DNA of 34,232 nt, taken from contig DUFP01000037.1 of the NCBI GenBank assembly GCA_013331795.1, forward strand, positions 2,177 through 36,408. The letters run 5' to 3'. Below, piece by piece: positions 21,567 to 29,042 of this stretch. Origin of the DNA: Nanobdellota archaeon (GTDB lineage Archaea > Nanobdellota > Nanobdellia > SCGC-AAA011-G17 > GW2011-AR17). A program made the translations under genes and the position numbers. The stretch's first letter is position 1. The number at the start of each line of letters is the position of its first letter. Under the pieces are notes generated by a model. It searched no databases. It worked only from the letters and a program-made list of their open reading frames with translations, and was not told the DNA's origin.

Positions 21567-22808
21567 TTACTTTGAACCAAAATCAAACAATGATTTTTGA
21601 GAATGAATATACTCTAATACCATACTTTTCTTTAATATAGTCCTTATATCAAAATGAAAACGAGTGGAAACAAATTCTTGAATATATTTCATCATCTCTT
21701 CCTCAGAAGAAAATTCCCTTCTATGCCCTAAAGCCATTCGTGTGCTTTGACGTACAATCCAAACTCCGAGAGGCGTTGTATATTCATCTGTAATAAATCG
21801 TAACACCAACACTGTTCCTTGTTTCCTCATACTTTGTAATTTTTCTAAAACCCCAATACGACAAGCATAATAGCCACCTACACAATGTTCAGCATAATTC
21901 TTTCTTCCATCATAAAATTCATGATCAGTCGTAAACTTTATTTCTTGTTCAGGATTCAAAAGCGTAGAAGGCATATACATCTCAAAAAGTTCATAACTCC
22001 ACACACGAGGAAAAAAAAGAATCAAAAAATAATTCCCTAAATATCCATCAAAATACATCTGATAATCAACCTCTTTGTAATCTTTTATTTCTTCAATAAG
22101 ATTTTTGCCAAGCGTATCATCAGTTGTAGTAATACTCCATCGTGTTGGTACTAACTTCCTCTGCATTTTTACACCTAAACCACCCACAGAAAGAATTCTC
22201 GTTAAAGCAGTCTCATCAATACCTTTCTTATATAAAATATGCAAAGCATCCGCAGCCTTCAAATCACTATCAGAAAAAGCCTTCTCCACATGTTGATTAA
22301 TTTTTGGATTGCTTACGAGCACAGCCTTTTTCAATTCTGCATGTGCACCTAAAACAGTCTCTACATTAGAAGTTTTTATTTGATACACAGGTTTCTTTTG
22401 TAAGAAGAACTCAACATCCACAGGCTTCGAAGCCATAGCAACTTCCTGACTTATTTCTACATACTTTCCTGGGTTTCGTACAGAAACTTGTGTGCGTGAA
22501 TTAATGAGTACAGAACGAAAATCAAGCACATCTTGTATCTGAAATCCTCTTTTGCTCCATTCTTTTGGTGCATCATACAACTCTCCATCCATTTCAATCT
22601 TCTCAGGTGGAGCAAGGATACCAACATTGAGGTGAGGATAGCCATACCTTCCAACAAAAACACTCGGAGCAGTTCCTTGGAAGTTATCTTTATCTAAACG
22701 CACAGTTTTCAACTGAGGAAGCTTGGTATAAATAGGACAAAAACTATGTCCACAGTTTAAAGGCTGTGTATACCATTTTCCATGACAAGAAAAGCAATCC
22801 TTTTTCAT
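21567..22808 (-). CDS. nreA: Nre-family archaeal DNA repair protein (NreA-like)
   Basis: A 413-residue member of the archaeal Nre family, implicated in DNA damage repair together with PCNA. The N-terminus has a zinc motif (Cys5, Cys8, Cys19, Cys24 in CFSCHGKW...LNCGHSFCPIY). The family hallmark VGRYGYPHLNVGILAPP follows at about 52-68. The C-terminus ends in a PCNA-interacting peptide, QKSLFDFGSK, as in other Nre proteins. Length is normal. A TATA box (ACTTAAATACTA, about 22829-22841 on this strand) lies 27 nt before the start. It is a single gene, flanked by the RNA candidate and the chorismate mutase gene. Confidence 0.9.
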   Translation of the reverse strand: MKKDCFSCHGKWYTQPLNCGHSFCPIYTKLPQLKTVRLDKDNFQGTAPSVFVGRYGYPHLNVGILAPPEKIEMDGELYDAPKEWSKRGFQIQDVLDFRSVLINSRTQVSVRNPGKYVEISQEVAMASKPVDVEFFLQKKPVYQIKTSNVETVLGAHAELKKAVLVSNPKINQHVEKAFSDSDLKAADALHILYKKGIDETALTRILSVGGLGVKMQRKLVPTRWSITTTDDTLGKNLIEEIKDYKEVDYQMYFDGYLGNYFLILFFPRVWSYELFEMYMPSTLLNPEQEIKFTTDHEFYDGRKNYAEHCVGGYYACRIGVLEKLQSMRKQGTVLVLRFITDEYTTPLGVWIVRQSTRMALGHRREFSSEEEMMKYIQEFVSTRFHFDIRTILKKSMVLEYIHSQKSLFDFGSK

Positions 22809-22850
22809 ACAGCAGAAATAGAACTTTTAGTATTTAAGTTTCACGTATAT

Positions 22851-23114
22851 CTAATAGTATCTTTTCTTTTTTTGTAACTTGTGAGAATAAGAAAACAAAA
22901 TAAAATATATCTTTTTCACTATTTTTGGATCTACATTTGTTTGCTTAACTAATCTCTGCAGAGTTTTCTGTTCTCGTTCTTTCTGGACCATATGAATTCC
23001 TTTTAATTCTTTTATTTTACCAATTTTAAGGACTGTATTTTTTCTCTGTTCAAGAAGATAAACTATTTTAGAATCTACCTTAGCTAATTCTTTTCGTAAT
23101 TTCTCAAGCTCCAT
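22851..23114 (-). CDS. Chorismate mutase, AroQ type
   Basis: An 87-residue stand-alone AroQ-fold chorismate mutase (chorismate to prephenate, cytosolic helical dimer). The active-site set is present with the spacing of the E. coli P-protein domain: Arg7 (KLRKEL), Arg24 (LLEQRKN), Lys35 (KIGKIKELKG), Arg47-Glu48 (QKEREQ) and a late Gln81 (HKLQKK). The R-17-R-11-K-12-R-E distances match exactly. No other aromatic amino acid gene is nearby. Instead it is divergent from a U32-family enzyme and a ferredoxin, sharing a single palindromic TATA box 26 nt from its start. I infer that its prephenate feeds RNA hydroxylation and not Phe/Tyr synthesis. Confidence 0.88.
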   Translation of the reverse strand: MELEKLRKELAKVDSKIVYLLEQRKNTVLKIGKIKELKGIHMVQKEREQKTLQRLVKQTNVDPKIVKKIYFILFSYSHKLQKKKRYY

Positions 23115-23135
23115 ATTTAAAGATATATTTGCGAA

Positions 23136-23145
23136 TATTTAAATA
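23136..23145. promoter_or_regulatory. Palindromic, probably bidirectional TATA box
   Basis: TATTTAAATA is a perfect palindrome whose centre (23140/23141) is about 26-27 nt from the chorismate mutase start (23114, minus) and about 27-28 nt from the U32 gene start (23168, plus). No other TATA-like element of similar quality is placed correctly for either gene, so one element seems to serve both. Confidence 0.65.
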
Positions 23146-23167
23146 CCTGCTCTTTTGCTTTTCAGCT

Positions 23168-24415
23168 ATGGAAAAAATTGAAATTATGGCTCCAGCAGGA
23201 TCTTATGAATCTTTAATGGCTGCTATAAACTCAGGAGCAAACTCGGTATACTTTGGTGTCGAGCAACTAAATATGCGGGCTCGTTCCACAAATAATTTTT
23301 TCATAAAGGATTTAGAAAGAATTTCAGAAATTTGCAAAAAAAATAACATAAAAACATATCTAACAATAAACACAATTCTATACGATCATGATATTAATTT
23401 AATGAAAAATATTTGTGATAAAGCAAAATCTGCAGGGATTACAGCAATCATTGCAAGTGACCATGCGGCAATCTCTTATTGTAATAAGATACAAATGCCT
23501 GTTCACATTTCAACACAGGTAAATGTGAGCAATTATGAAAGTATCGAATATTTTTCTAAGTTTGCTGATGTAATTGTTCTAGCTAGAGAACTTACATTAA
23601 AACAAATAAAGGATATTTGTAGAAGAATAAAAGAAAATAATTTAAGAGGCCCTTCTGGCAACCTTATTGAAATAGAAATCTTCGCTCACGGAGCATTATG
23701 TGTTGCTATCTCAGGAAAATGCCATATGAGCCTAGTCACAGAAAATGCTTCTGCTAATAGGGGTGCATGCATTCAAAATTGTAGAAGAGAATACAAAGTA
23801 ATTGATGTTGAAGATGACCATGAATTTGTAATGGATAACAAATATGTAATGTCCCCGAAAGATCTTTGTACCATTGGCTTTTTAGACCAAATACTTGGCT
23901 CTGGAGTTTCCGTATTAAAAATTGAAGGTCGTGGTCGTGCACCTGAATATGTTCATACAGTCGTTCAATGTTATAGAGAAGCTGTAGATGCATATTTACA
24001 AGGAACATATAGTCAAGAAAAAGTGAAACTATGGATAGAAGAGGTAGAAAAAGTATACAATCGTGGTTTTTGGCATGGTGGCTATTATCTTGGTAAAGAA
24101 ATAGATATGTGGAGTGCTACTTCTGGTTCTATAGCAAAACAAGAAAAGCAATATATTGGTACAGTACTAAATTATTTTGCTAAAACAAAAATTGCCCATA
24201 TCAAATTAGAAGCTGCAGACCTTGAATTAAATAAAAATATCTTAATAATTGGACCAACAACTGGAGTCATCGAAGAAAAAGTATCAGTTATACAACACGA
24301 AGAAAATAAAATTAATGTAGCTAAACAAGGTCTTGAAATAACAATCCCTCTTGAAAGAGTAGTTAGGAAAAATGATAAAGTTTATGTTATTTGTGAGAAA
24401 TCATGTCAACAATAA
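23168..24415 (+). CDS. U32 peptidase-family RNA hydroxylase (TrhP-like)
   Basis: A 415-residue U32-family protein. U32 proteins such as E. coli TrhP and RlhA are Fe-S enzymes that hydroxylate tRNA or rRNA pyrimidines, despite the peptidase name. A TIM-barrel-like start (MAPAGSYESLMAAINSGANS) is followed by the family signature HGALCVAISGKC (174-185) and NRGACIQNCRREYK. The cluster ligands are Cys178, Cys185, Cys201 and Cys205. The C-terminal part (about 330-415) is a small beta barrel, as in TrhP. An in-frame Met at 23129 lies upstream of the TATA box, so the start is set at 23168. Overlaps the ferredoxin gene by 13 nt. Ubiquinone-type U32 proteins (UbiU/UbiV) are a less likely alternative. 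Confidence 0.88.
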   Translation: MEKIEIMAPAGSYESLMAAINSGANSVYFGVEQLNMRARSTNNFFIKDLERISEICKKNNIKTYLTINTILYDHDINLMKNICDKAKSAGITAIIASDHAAISYCNKIQMPVHISTQVNVSNYESIEYFSKFADVIVLARELTLKQIKDICRRIKENNLRGPSGNLIEIEIFAHGALCVAISGKCHMSLVTENASANRGACIQNCRREYKVIDVEDDHEFVMDNKYVMSPKDLCTIGFLDQILGSGVSVLKIEGRGRAPEYVHTVVQCYREAVDAYLQGTYSQEKVKLWIEEVEKVYNRGFWHGGYYLGKEIDMWSATSGSIAKQEKQYIGTVLNYFAKTKIAHIKLEAADLELNKNILIIGPTTGVIEEKVSVIQHEENKINVAKQGLEITIPLERVVRKNDKVYVICEKSCQQ

Positions 24416-24627
24416 TTCATTTTCGAGATAAGTGTATAGGTTGTAATTCTTGCATTGAGATAGCTCCAGAATTCTGGGAGATGTCTAAAGAAGATGGTAA
24501 ATCAAAATTAAAAGATTCAATAGACAAAAAAGGTATTTATCAAAAGAAAATACATAAAATAGACCTGGACAAGAATAAAGAAGCCACAGAATCCTGTCCA
24601 GTAAACTGTATACAAGTTATAGACTAA
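24403..24627 (+). CDS. Small [4Fe-4S] ferredoxin
   Basis: A 74-residue ferredoxin carrying a single cubane cluster: Cys11, Cys14 and Cys17 (CIGCNSCIEIAP) and Cys65 before Pro (ESCPVNC), with an extra Cys69. This is the layout of monocluster archaeal ferredoxins, with an insertion-rich middle (SKEDGKSKLKDS). It starts 13 nt inside the U32 gene, so translation is coupled. It is likely the electron donor of that Fe-S enzyme. It ends convergent with the HTH gene, overlapping by four bases. Confidence 0.9.
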   Translation: MSTIIHFRDKCIGCNSCIEIAPEFWEMSKEDGKSKLKDSIDKKGIYQKKIHKIDLDKNKEATESCPVNCIQVID

Positions 24628-24920
24628 CGTGGCTGTATCATTTTTTCGGAAATAAAAAACTGAGCTAAATCATGAACATATCTTACGCTTCTATTTATCT
24701 GAGAACCAATTTGGCGATAACTTGCACCAGAATCAAGACCAGCATATATGAATACCTTTTCATATTCATTATGGGAAAAACAAGTTTTAAGAAGAAAATC
24801 AACACTCTTACCTTCAATAAGCAAAAGCTCCAATCCTCTTCTTCGCTCTAAAGGGATTACTTGAAGATAATTTCTAAATAAAGCTTCATTAATAGTAAAA
24901 GATGAAATATATTTAGTCAT
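24624..24920 (-). CDS. Small HTH-like protein
   Basis: A 98-residue all-helical protein beginning MTKYISSFTINEALFRNYLQ. The C-terminal half reads like a helix-turn-helix (SGASYRQIGSQINRSVRYVH, DLAQFFISEKMI), preceded by ERRRGLELLLIEGKSVDFLL. It could be a small regulator or a winged-helix fragment. A TATA element (GATATACTTAAATC, 24942-24955, minus strand) is 27 nt upstream. Its promoter region faces that of L15e. The specific family is not recognised. Confidence 0.65.
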   Translation of the reverse strand: MTKYISSFTINEALFRNYLQVIPLERRRGLELLLIEGKSVDFLLKTCFSHNEYEKVFIYAGLDSGASYRQIGSQINRSVRYVHDLAQFFISEKMIQPR

Positions 24921-24958
24921 AATATTTAGAAAAAAGCAGAGGATTTAAGTATATCGAA

Positions 24959-24972
24959 ACCTTTAAAAAGCT
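24959..24972 (+). promoter_or_regulatory. TATA box and leader of the L15e gene
   Basis: ACCTTTAAAAAGCT implies a start near 24990 and a leader of about 60 nt. A 12-bp perfect palindrome CCTTAATTAAGG (24993-25004) lies at the leader's 5' end, and a GGAG Shine-Dalgarno (25042-25045) precedes the ATG. A regulatory role for the palindrome is possible but unproven. Confidence 0.5.
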
Positions 24973-25054
24973 CTAAAAATCCACTATCCCATCCTTAATT
25001 AAGGAAATGTAGGCTTTGCAACCTGAATCCTAAAGGAAAACGGAGAAAAAAACA

Positions 25055-25633
25055 ATGGGAATGTATCAAGCAATACGTGAGCTTTGGAAGCAACCAAAAG
25101 AAAACCTAGGCCCACTCTATAAGCAAAGACTTATCACATGGCGAAAAGAAGATGTTATTACTTCTATTAAAAGACCAACAAGATTAGACAGAGCAAGATC
25201 TCTGGGCTACAAAGCAAAAAGAGGAATTACTATTATTCGTGTCCGCGTTTCTCGTGGTGGAAGAAAGAGAGAAGCACGAAAGCATGGTCGTAGATCTCGA
25301 ACCATGAGGCGAAAGAAGATTGTAGGAATGTCCTATCAATGGATCGCAGAACAAAAAGCACAAAGATCATATAAAAATCTTGAAGTACTAAACTCATATT
25401 GGGTCGGAAAAGATGGCTTACATTATTGGTACGAAGTGATCATGATAGATCCTTATATGCCCGAAATAAAAGCAGATAAAAACCTTAAATGGATCTGTTA
25501 TAGAAAACATACAAACCGAGTATTTAGAGGAAAAACCTCTGCTGGACAGAAATCTCGTGGAATGCTTCATACAGGAAAAGGAAGAGAAAAAATACGCCCA
25601 GGAAGAAGAGCAAATAAAAGGCTATCAAAATAA
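25055..25633 (+). CDS. rpl15e: Large-subunit ribosomal protein L15e (eL15)
   Basis: A 192-residue archaeal/eukaryotic-type ribosomal protein of the large subunit, full length. The hallmark segments are MGMYQAIRELWKQP at the start, ITIIRVRVSRGGRKREARKH, YKNLEVLNSYWVGKDG and the basic tail GKGREKIRPGRRANKRLSK. Very rich in Arg and Lys, as expected for rRNA binding. Two in-frame Met codons (25055 and 25061) are possible starts. The Shine-Dalgarno spacing favours the first. The gene is followed immediately by a T-rich terminator. Confidence 0.97.
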   Translation: MGMYQAIRELWKQPKENLGPLYKQRLITWRKEDVITSIKRPTRLDRARSLGYKAKRGITIIRVRVSRGGRKREARKHGRRSRTMRRKKIVGMSYQWIAEQKAQRSYKNLEVLNSYWVGKDGLHYWYEVIMIDPYMPEIKADKNLKWICYRKHTNRVFRGKTSAGQKSRGMLHTGKGREKIRPGRRANKRLSK

Positions 25634-25635
25634 AC

Positions 25636-25657
25636 CTTTTTTTTCTTATTTTTTTAC
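25636..25657 (+). terminator. Oligo-T terminator after L15e
   Basis: Two T-runs of eight and eight/seven bases (25637-25644 and 25649-25655) separated by CTTA, just after the stop codon. Oligo-T without a hairpin is the usual archaeal intrinsic terminator. Confidence 0.65.
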
Positions 25658-25694
25658 CTTCTAATTTTTAAACAGAAAGAAAAAAACAAAAATA

Positions 25695-26129
25695 ATGACT
25701 TTGTCTCGATTTAGAAGATTAATAGAAAATACCCAAGCAATAGAAAATTATTTTAAAGAAATAAATTTAGAAAAAAGAGAAGAAGAGGAATATAAAGAGT
25801 GGACTGGAACACAAACAGAAAGAATAGAGTTTGGTGATGTAGAATTTGAAATCATAAGAGCATATTATACGGATGAACATGGACTTCTCTACTGCCTTTA
25901 TATAGAACCCAGTAAAGAGGCAGGACACTATGAACTACGAGCACTCTGTCCGGATTTCTTAAGAACAGAAGATCTTACTGGAATTGAAGACCTTTTTATC
26001 TATGAAGGAGAAGAACAAACAACAATAAGAGCACTTTTTACAAGGTACAAAGAAATTAAAAGAAAAGCAATTGAAGAACAAAAGCCATTTACAGACTATC
26101 TTATTTTCTCTTCACCCTATGTACAGTAA
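25695..26129 (+). CDS. Hypothetical acidic protein, 144 residues
   Basis: A soluble, Glu-rich protein starting MTLSRFRRLIENTQAIENYF, with helical N-terminal residues 1-40 and a beta-like middle (VEFEIIRAYYTDEHGLLYCL). It has two cysteines and no signal peptide. No family recognised. The 3' end overlaps the convergent membrane-protein gene by 29 nt. A TTTTTAAAC run about 25 nt upstream may be its TATA element. Confidence 0.65.
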   Translation: MTLSRFRRLIENTQAIENYFKEINLEKREEEEYKEWTGTQTERIEFGDVEFEIIRAYYTDEHGLLYCLYIEPSKEAGHYELRALCPDFLRTEDLTGIEDLFIYEGEEQTTIRALFTRYKEIKRKAIEEQKPFTDYLIFSSPYVQ

Positions 26130-26409
26130 TAATATCATCAGATACATTTTTCTTTTTTCTTGAATACAAACGTATTCTCCCCAAAACAAAGAAGAGAAAA
26201 AAAAGAAAGACCAAAAAAATAAAAAGGAACAAAAAGAATACAGAACTAAAAACAAGAAGAACAACAAGCAATAAGGGGAAAAATAAAGCAAATAAAATGC
26301 GTAAAGGCAAAGATAAAATCTTCTTTCCATTGACACGAAAACGACTTATTTTAATAAAAATAAGAAATACAAAAATTAAAAATACATATAAAAAAATTTT
26401 CCAATCCAT
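26101..26409 (-). CDS. Small membrane protein, 102 residues
   Basis: A short protein with an N-terminal hydrophobic helix (FLYVFLIFVFLIFI), a basic loop (KISRFRVNGKK), and a long Phe/Leu/Val-rich segment forming probably two more helices, ending in a basic cytosolic tail (RIRLYSRKKKN...VHRVKRK). The composition is simple, but a good TATA box (GATTTAAATAAT, 26430-26441 on this strand) stands 27 nt before the start, which supports a real gene. Function unknown. Confidence 0.55.
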   Translation of the reverse strand: MDWKIFLYVFLIFVFLIFIKISRFRVNGKKILSLPLRILFALFFPLLLVVLLVFSSVFFLFLFIFLVFLFFLFFVLGRIRLYSRKKKNVSDDIITVHRVKRK

Positions 26410-26429
26410 ACCAAGTATAAAGAAGAGAT

Positions 26430-26463
26430 ATTATTTAAATCTTGACAAAAGATATTTAAATAG
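26430..26463. promoter_or_regulatory. Divergent TATA boxes
   Basis: Minus-strand GATTTAAATAAT (26430-26441) is about 27 nt from the start at 26409. Plus-strand GATATTTAAATAG (26451-26463) is about 25 nt from the start at 26482. The two promoters are back to back. Confidence 0.6.
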
Positions 26464-26481
26464 CCATTCTCTAAATAAACT

Positions 26482-28002
26482 ATGAAAAAAGAGCTGAGTA
26501 TCCTTCTAGTGATAATACTCTTTCTACCAGCAATATCTGCACTTTCTATGTCTCTCACATTTCCAAGCTCTGGAAACAGCACAAATATGACATCTATTAT
26601 CTTTTCTTGCACTGCAACAGAAGCAACCTACAGCATTTCTTCTATTGCACTCTATATGAATACATCCAGTTCTCCATGGGCTGTGGTCGCAACGCAAAGT
26701 AATGCAAGTATAACAGCAAATTTTCTCGTTTCAAGCCTAACTTCAGGAGCATATATTTGGAATTGCTTGGCAACGAACACAAATGCAGAAACAGCAGCAG
26801 CATCGAGTAATAATACACTCACAATCTCCACCCTAGCATTTTCTGGAATAATAGCAAACTATGCAACGAATGAAGACGCAACAAGCGAAAATCTCTTTGA
26901 CTTAGATAGTTATTTTACAGGTGCAAATTCTTATACCTTTTCAGGAAACACAAGCGCAAATATCAGCATTGACACAAATAATCAGTTCAGTATTACCCCC
27001 ACTGAAAACTTTACGGGCACACAAAATATAACAATTACAGGAAAATATGCTTCTTCTACAGTCACGAGCAATCAATTTACAATAAACATCACCAATGTAA
27101 ATGATGCACCACAAAAAATAGCAAACATATCCGATTTAACACTAGCAAAGAATACTAATACAACACTTAATATGAACAGTTATTTTTCTGATATAGACCA
27201 TAATAATAATCTCACCTACGCAACATCTGCAGCACATATAAATCTTCTCCAAAATAGTTCAATCATTACTCTTAGCCCAGACACTGACTGGGGAGGAACA
27301 GAAAATATAACAATCACAGCTAGTGATGGCTCTGCTTCTGTCACCAGTAATTCTTTTAGTATAACAGTCGGCGCAACAACAAACACAGCACCAGCAATAA
27401 ATTCCCATTCTCCTGACACAGATCCAAGCATAGAACCTGGAGACACGCAAGACTTTTCCATTTCCGTTTCTGATGCAGAAAGCAATACATTAACATATGC
27501 ATGGTTTGTAAATGATCTTCAACAAACAGACACAGATGACAGCTTTTCTTATACAGCAATAGAAGAGGGAATTTTTACAATCAAAGCAACAGTCTCTGAT
27601 GCAACAGAAGAAACAACACAAACATGGACACTCACAGTAGGAAACTCAGTATTGAGTCAAGTAGAAGTTGATTCTATTCTTACAGAAAGCACAAGCTCTG
27701 CAGTATGTGGAAATAAAATTATAGAATCAGGAGAAACCTGCTCTTCATGTGCTTTAGATATTTCCTGCGGTTCTGGAGAAGTCTGTAAACAAGGCCTCTG
27801 TGAAAAGAAAAAATCTGCAGCAAAGGCAATTCTTTTGTTAGCAATAGCAAGCATAGCAATACTTCTCCTTGCATTCCTTATATATTATTTCACAACCCTT
27901 AAAAAGAGTGGGAGAAAGCAAGATTCTACACCATTCCAATATAGTCCTACAACTGCTTCACCTCCTACAGACTATACTGATTTTTATAAGGGTAAAAAAT
28001 GA
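26482..28002 (+). CDS. Membrane-anchored surface protein with Ig-like/cadherin-like repeats
   Basis: A 506-residue secreted protein. Signal peptide at residues 1-20 (KKELSILLVIILFLPAISA). Then Ig-like beta domains: about 22-115; 130-210 and 211-300, two cadherin-like units linked by an NDAP motif; and 304-390, a PKD/Ig-like unit (GDTQDFSISVSDAE; AWFVNDLQQTD). A Cys-rich knot follows near 410-445 (CGNKIIESGETCSSC, CGSGEVCKQGLCEKK). One C-terminal membrane helix (AILLLAIASIAILLLAFLIY) and a 36-residue cytosolic tail end it. Rich in Asn, Ser and Thr, with many N-glycosylation sequons. Probably cell-envelope adhesion or structure. Ends in an ATGA overlap with the DHH gene. Confidence 0.82.
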   Translation: MKKELSILLVIILFLPAISALSMSLTFPSSGNSTNMTSIIFSCTATEATYSISSIALYMNTSSSPWAVVATQSNASITANFLVSSLTSGAYIWNCLATNTNAETAAASSNNTLTISTLAFSGIIANYATNEDATSENLFDLDSYFTGANSYTFSGNTSANISIDTNNQFSITPTENFTGTQNITITGKYASSTVTSNQFTINITNVNDAPQKIANISDLTLAKNTNTTLNMNSYFSDIDHNNNLTYATSAAHINLLQNSSIITLSPDTDWGGTENITITASDGSASVTSNSFSITVGATTNTAPAINSHSPDTDPSIEPGDTQDFSISVSDAESNTLTYAWFVNDLQQTDTDDSFSYTAIEEGIFTIKATVSDATEETTQTWTLTVGNSVLSQVEVDSILTESTSSAVCGNKIIESGETCSSCALDISCGSGEVCKQGLCEKKKSAAKAILLLAIASIAILLLAFLIYYFTTLKKSGRKQDSTPFQYSPTTASPPTDYTDFYKGKK

Positions 28003-29042
28003 TCACAGAAACAGAACTTCAAGAAATTCGCAATTTCCTCAACAAAGCAGAAAATCCTCTTTTTCTTTTTGATGATGATCAAGATGGTCTTGCTTCCTTT
28101 TTAGTTCTCTGGAAATACACAAAAAAAGGAAAAGGAATGCCTATCAAAGGACAACTCAATGAAGCAATAAGCGAAAAAATCAACAGAGAAAAAGCAGATC
28201 TTGTTCTTATCCTTGATAAAGCAGTTATTGAAGAAGATTTTGTTATGGGGATAAAAACGCCAATCATCCATATTGACCACCATCAACCATTAACAATTGA
28301 ATCTTCCCATTACCATTACTACAATCCAAGAAAAGAAAATGATAAGGATAATAGACCAACCTCTTATTGGGCATATCAAATAACAAAAAAAGATCTCTGG
28401 ATAGCAATGATAGGTATTATTGGCGATTGGTACATCCCTCCAGAACTTATTGAAGAATTTCAAAAACAATATCCAGGATTAATCCCTGAAGCAAAACACC
28501 CGGGGCAGATTATTTTTGACACTGATTTTGGAATTCTTATCCGAAACTTTATTTTTGCTCTAAAAGGAAATGGACAGAACTCAAAACAATGTATAAAAGT
28601 GCTCACAAGAATTGAAAGCCCATGGGAAATTATGAAGCAAGAAACACCACAAGGGAAATTTATTTGGAAGCACTATGCACAAATGGAAAAAAAATATCAA
28701 AATACTTTAGAAGAAGCGAAGAAAGTCAAAACAAGAAGCAAAATCTTTCTGTATACATACCCTTCAAGTCAAGATTCTTTCACCAGTTTAATTTCAAATG
28801 AAATTATTTACCGAAAGCCAGACAAAGTAGTTATCATTGGAAGAATAAAAGATGATAAAGTAGTCATGAGTTTGCGGTCTACAAAAATAAAACTCCCTGA
28901 AATTATTAAAAAATCATTAGAAGGTCTGACAGGCTACGGTGGTGGCCATGACCTTGCTTGTGGTGCAAATGTCCTCAATGAAGAGTTTGGAATCTTCATG
29001 ACACGATTCAAAAAATATATCTCTGAAGAAAACAAAAAATGA
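27999..29042 (+). CDS. DHH/DHHA1 phosphoesterase (RecJ-like or oligonucleotide phosphodiesterase)
   Basis: A 347-residue DHH-superfamily enzyme that hydrolyses phosphodiester bonds using Mn or Mg. The metal-binding motifs are FLFDDDQDGLASF (Asp25, Asp27, Asp29), LVLILDK (Asp73), HIDHHQPL (Asp93-His94-His95) and IGIIGDW (about 135-141). The C-terminal DHHA1 substrate domain ends with LTGYGGGHDLACGANV. All motifs are intact. Whether it is a DNA exonuclease of the archaeal RecJ/GAN kind or degrades short RNAs or cyclic dinucleotides cannot be told by eye. Overlaps its two neighbours by ATGA, forming an operon with the surface protein and AlaX. Confidence 0.88.
   Translation: MITETELQEIRNFLNKAENPLFLFDDDQDGLASFLVLWKYTKKGKGMPIKGQLNEAISEKINREKADLVLILDKAVIEEDFVMGIKTPIIHIDHHQPLTIESSHYHYYNPRKENDKDNRPTSYWAYQITKKDLWIAMIGIIGDWYIPPELIEEFQKQYPGLIPEAKHPGQIIFDTDFGILIRNFIFALKGNGQNSKQCIKVLTRIESPWEIMKQETPQGKFIWKHYAQMEKKYQNTLEEAKKVKTRSKIFLYTYPSSQDSFTSLISNEIIYRKPDKVVIIGRIKDDKVVMSLRSTKIKLPEIIKKSLEGLTGYGGGHDLACGANVLNEEFGIFMTRFKKYISEENKK

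Noticed and set aside
23129-23167. Upstream extension of the U32 gene
   Set aside because: It begins before the palindromic TATA box. U32 proteins start near the MAPAGS segment.
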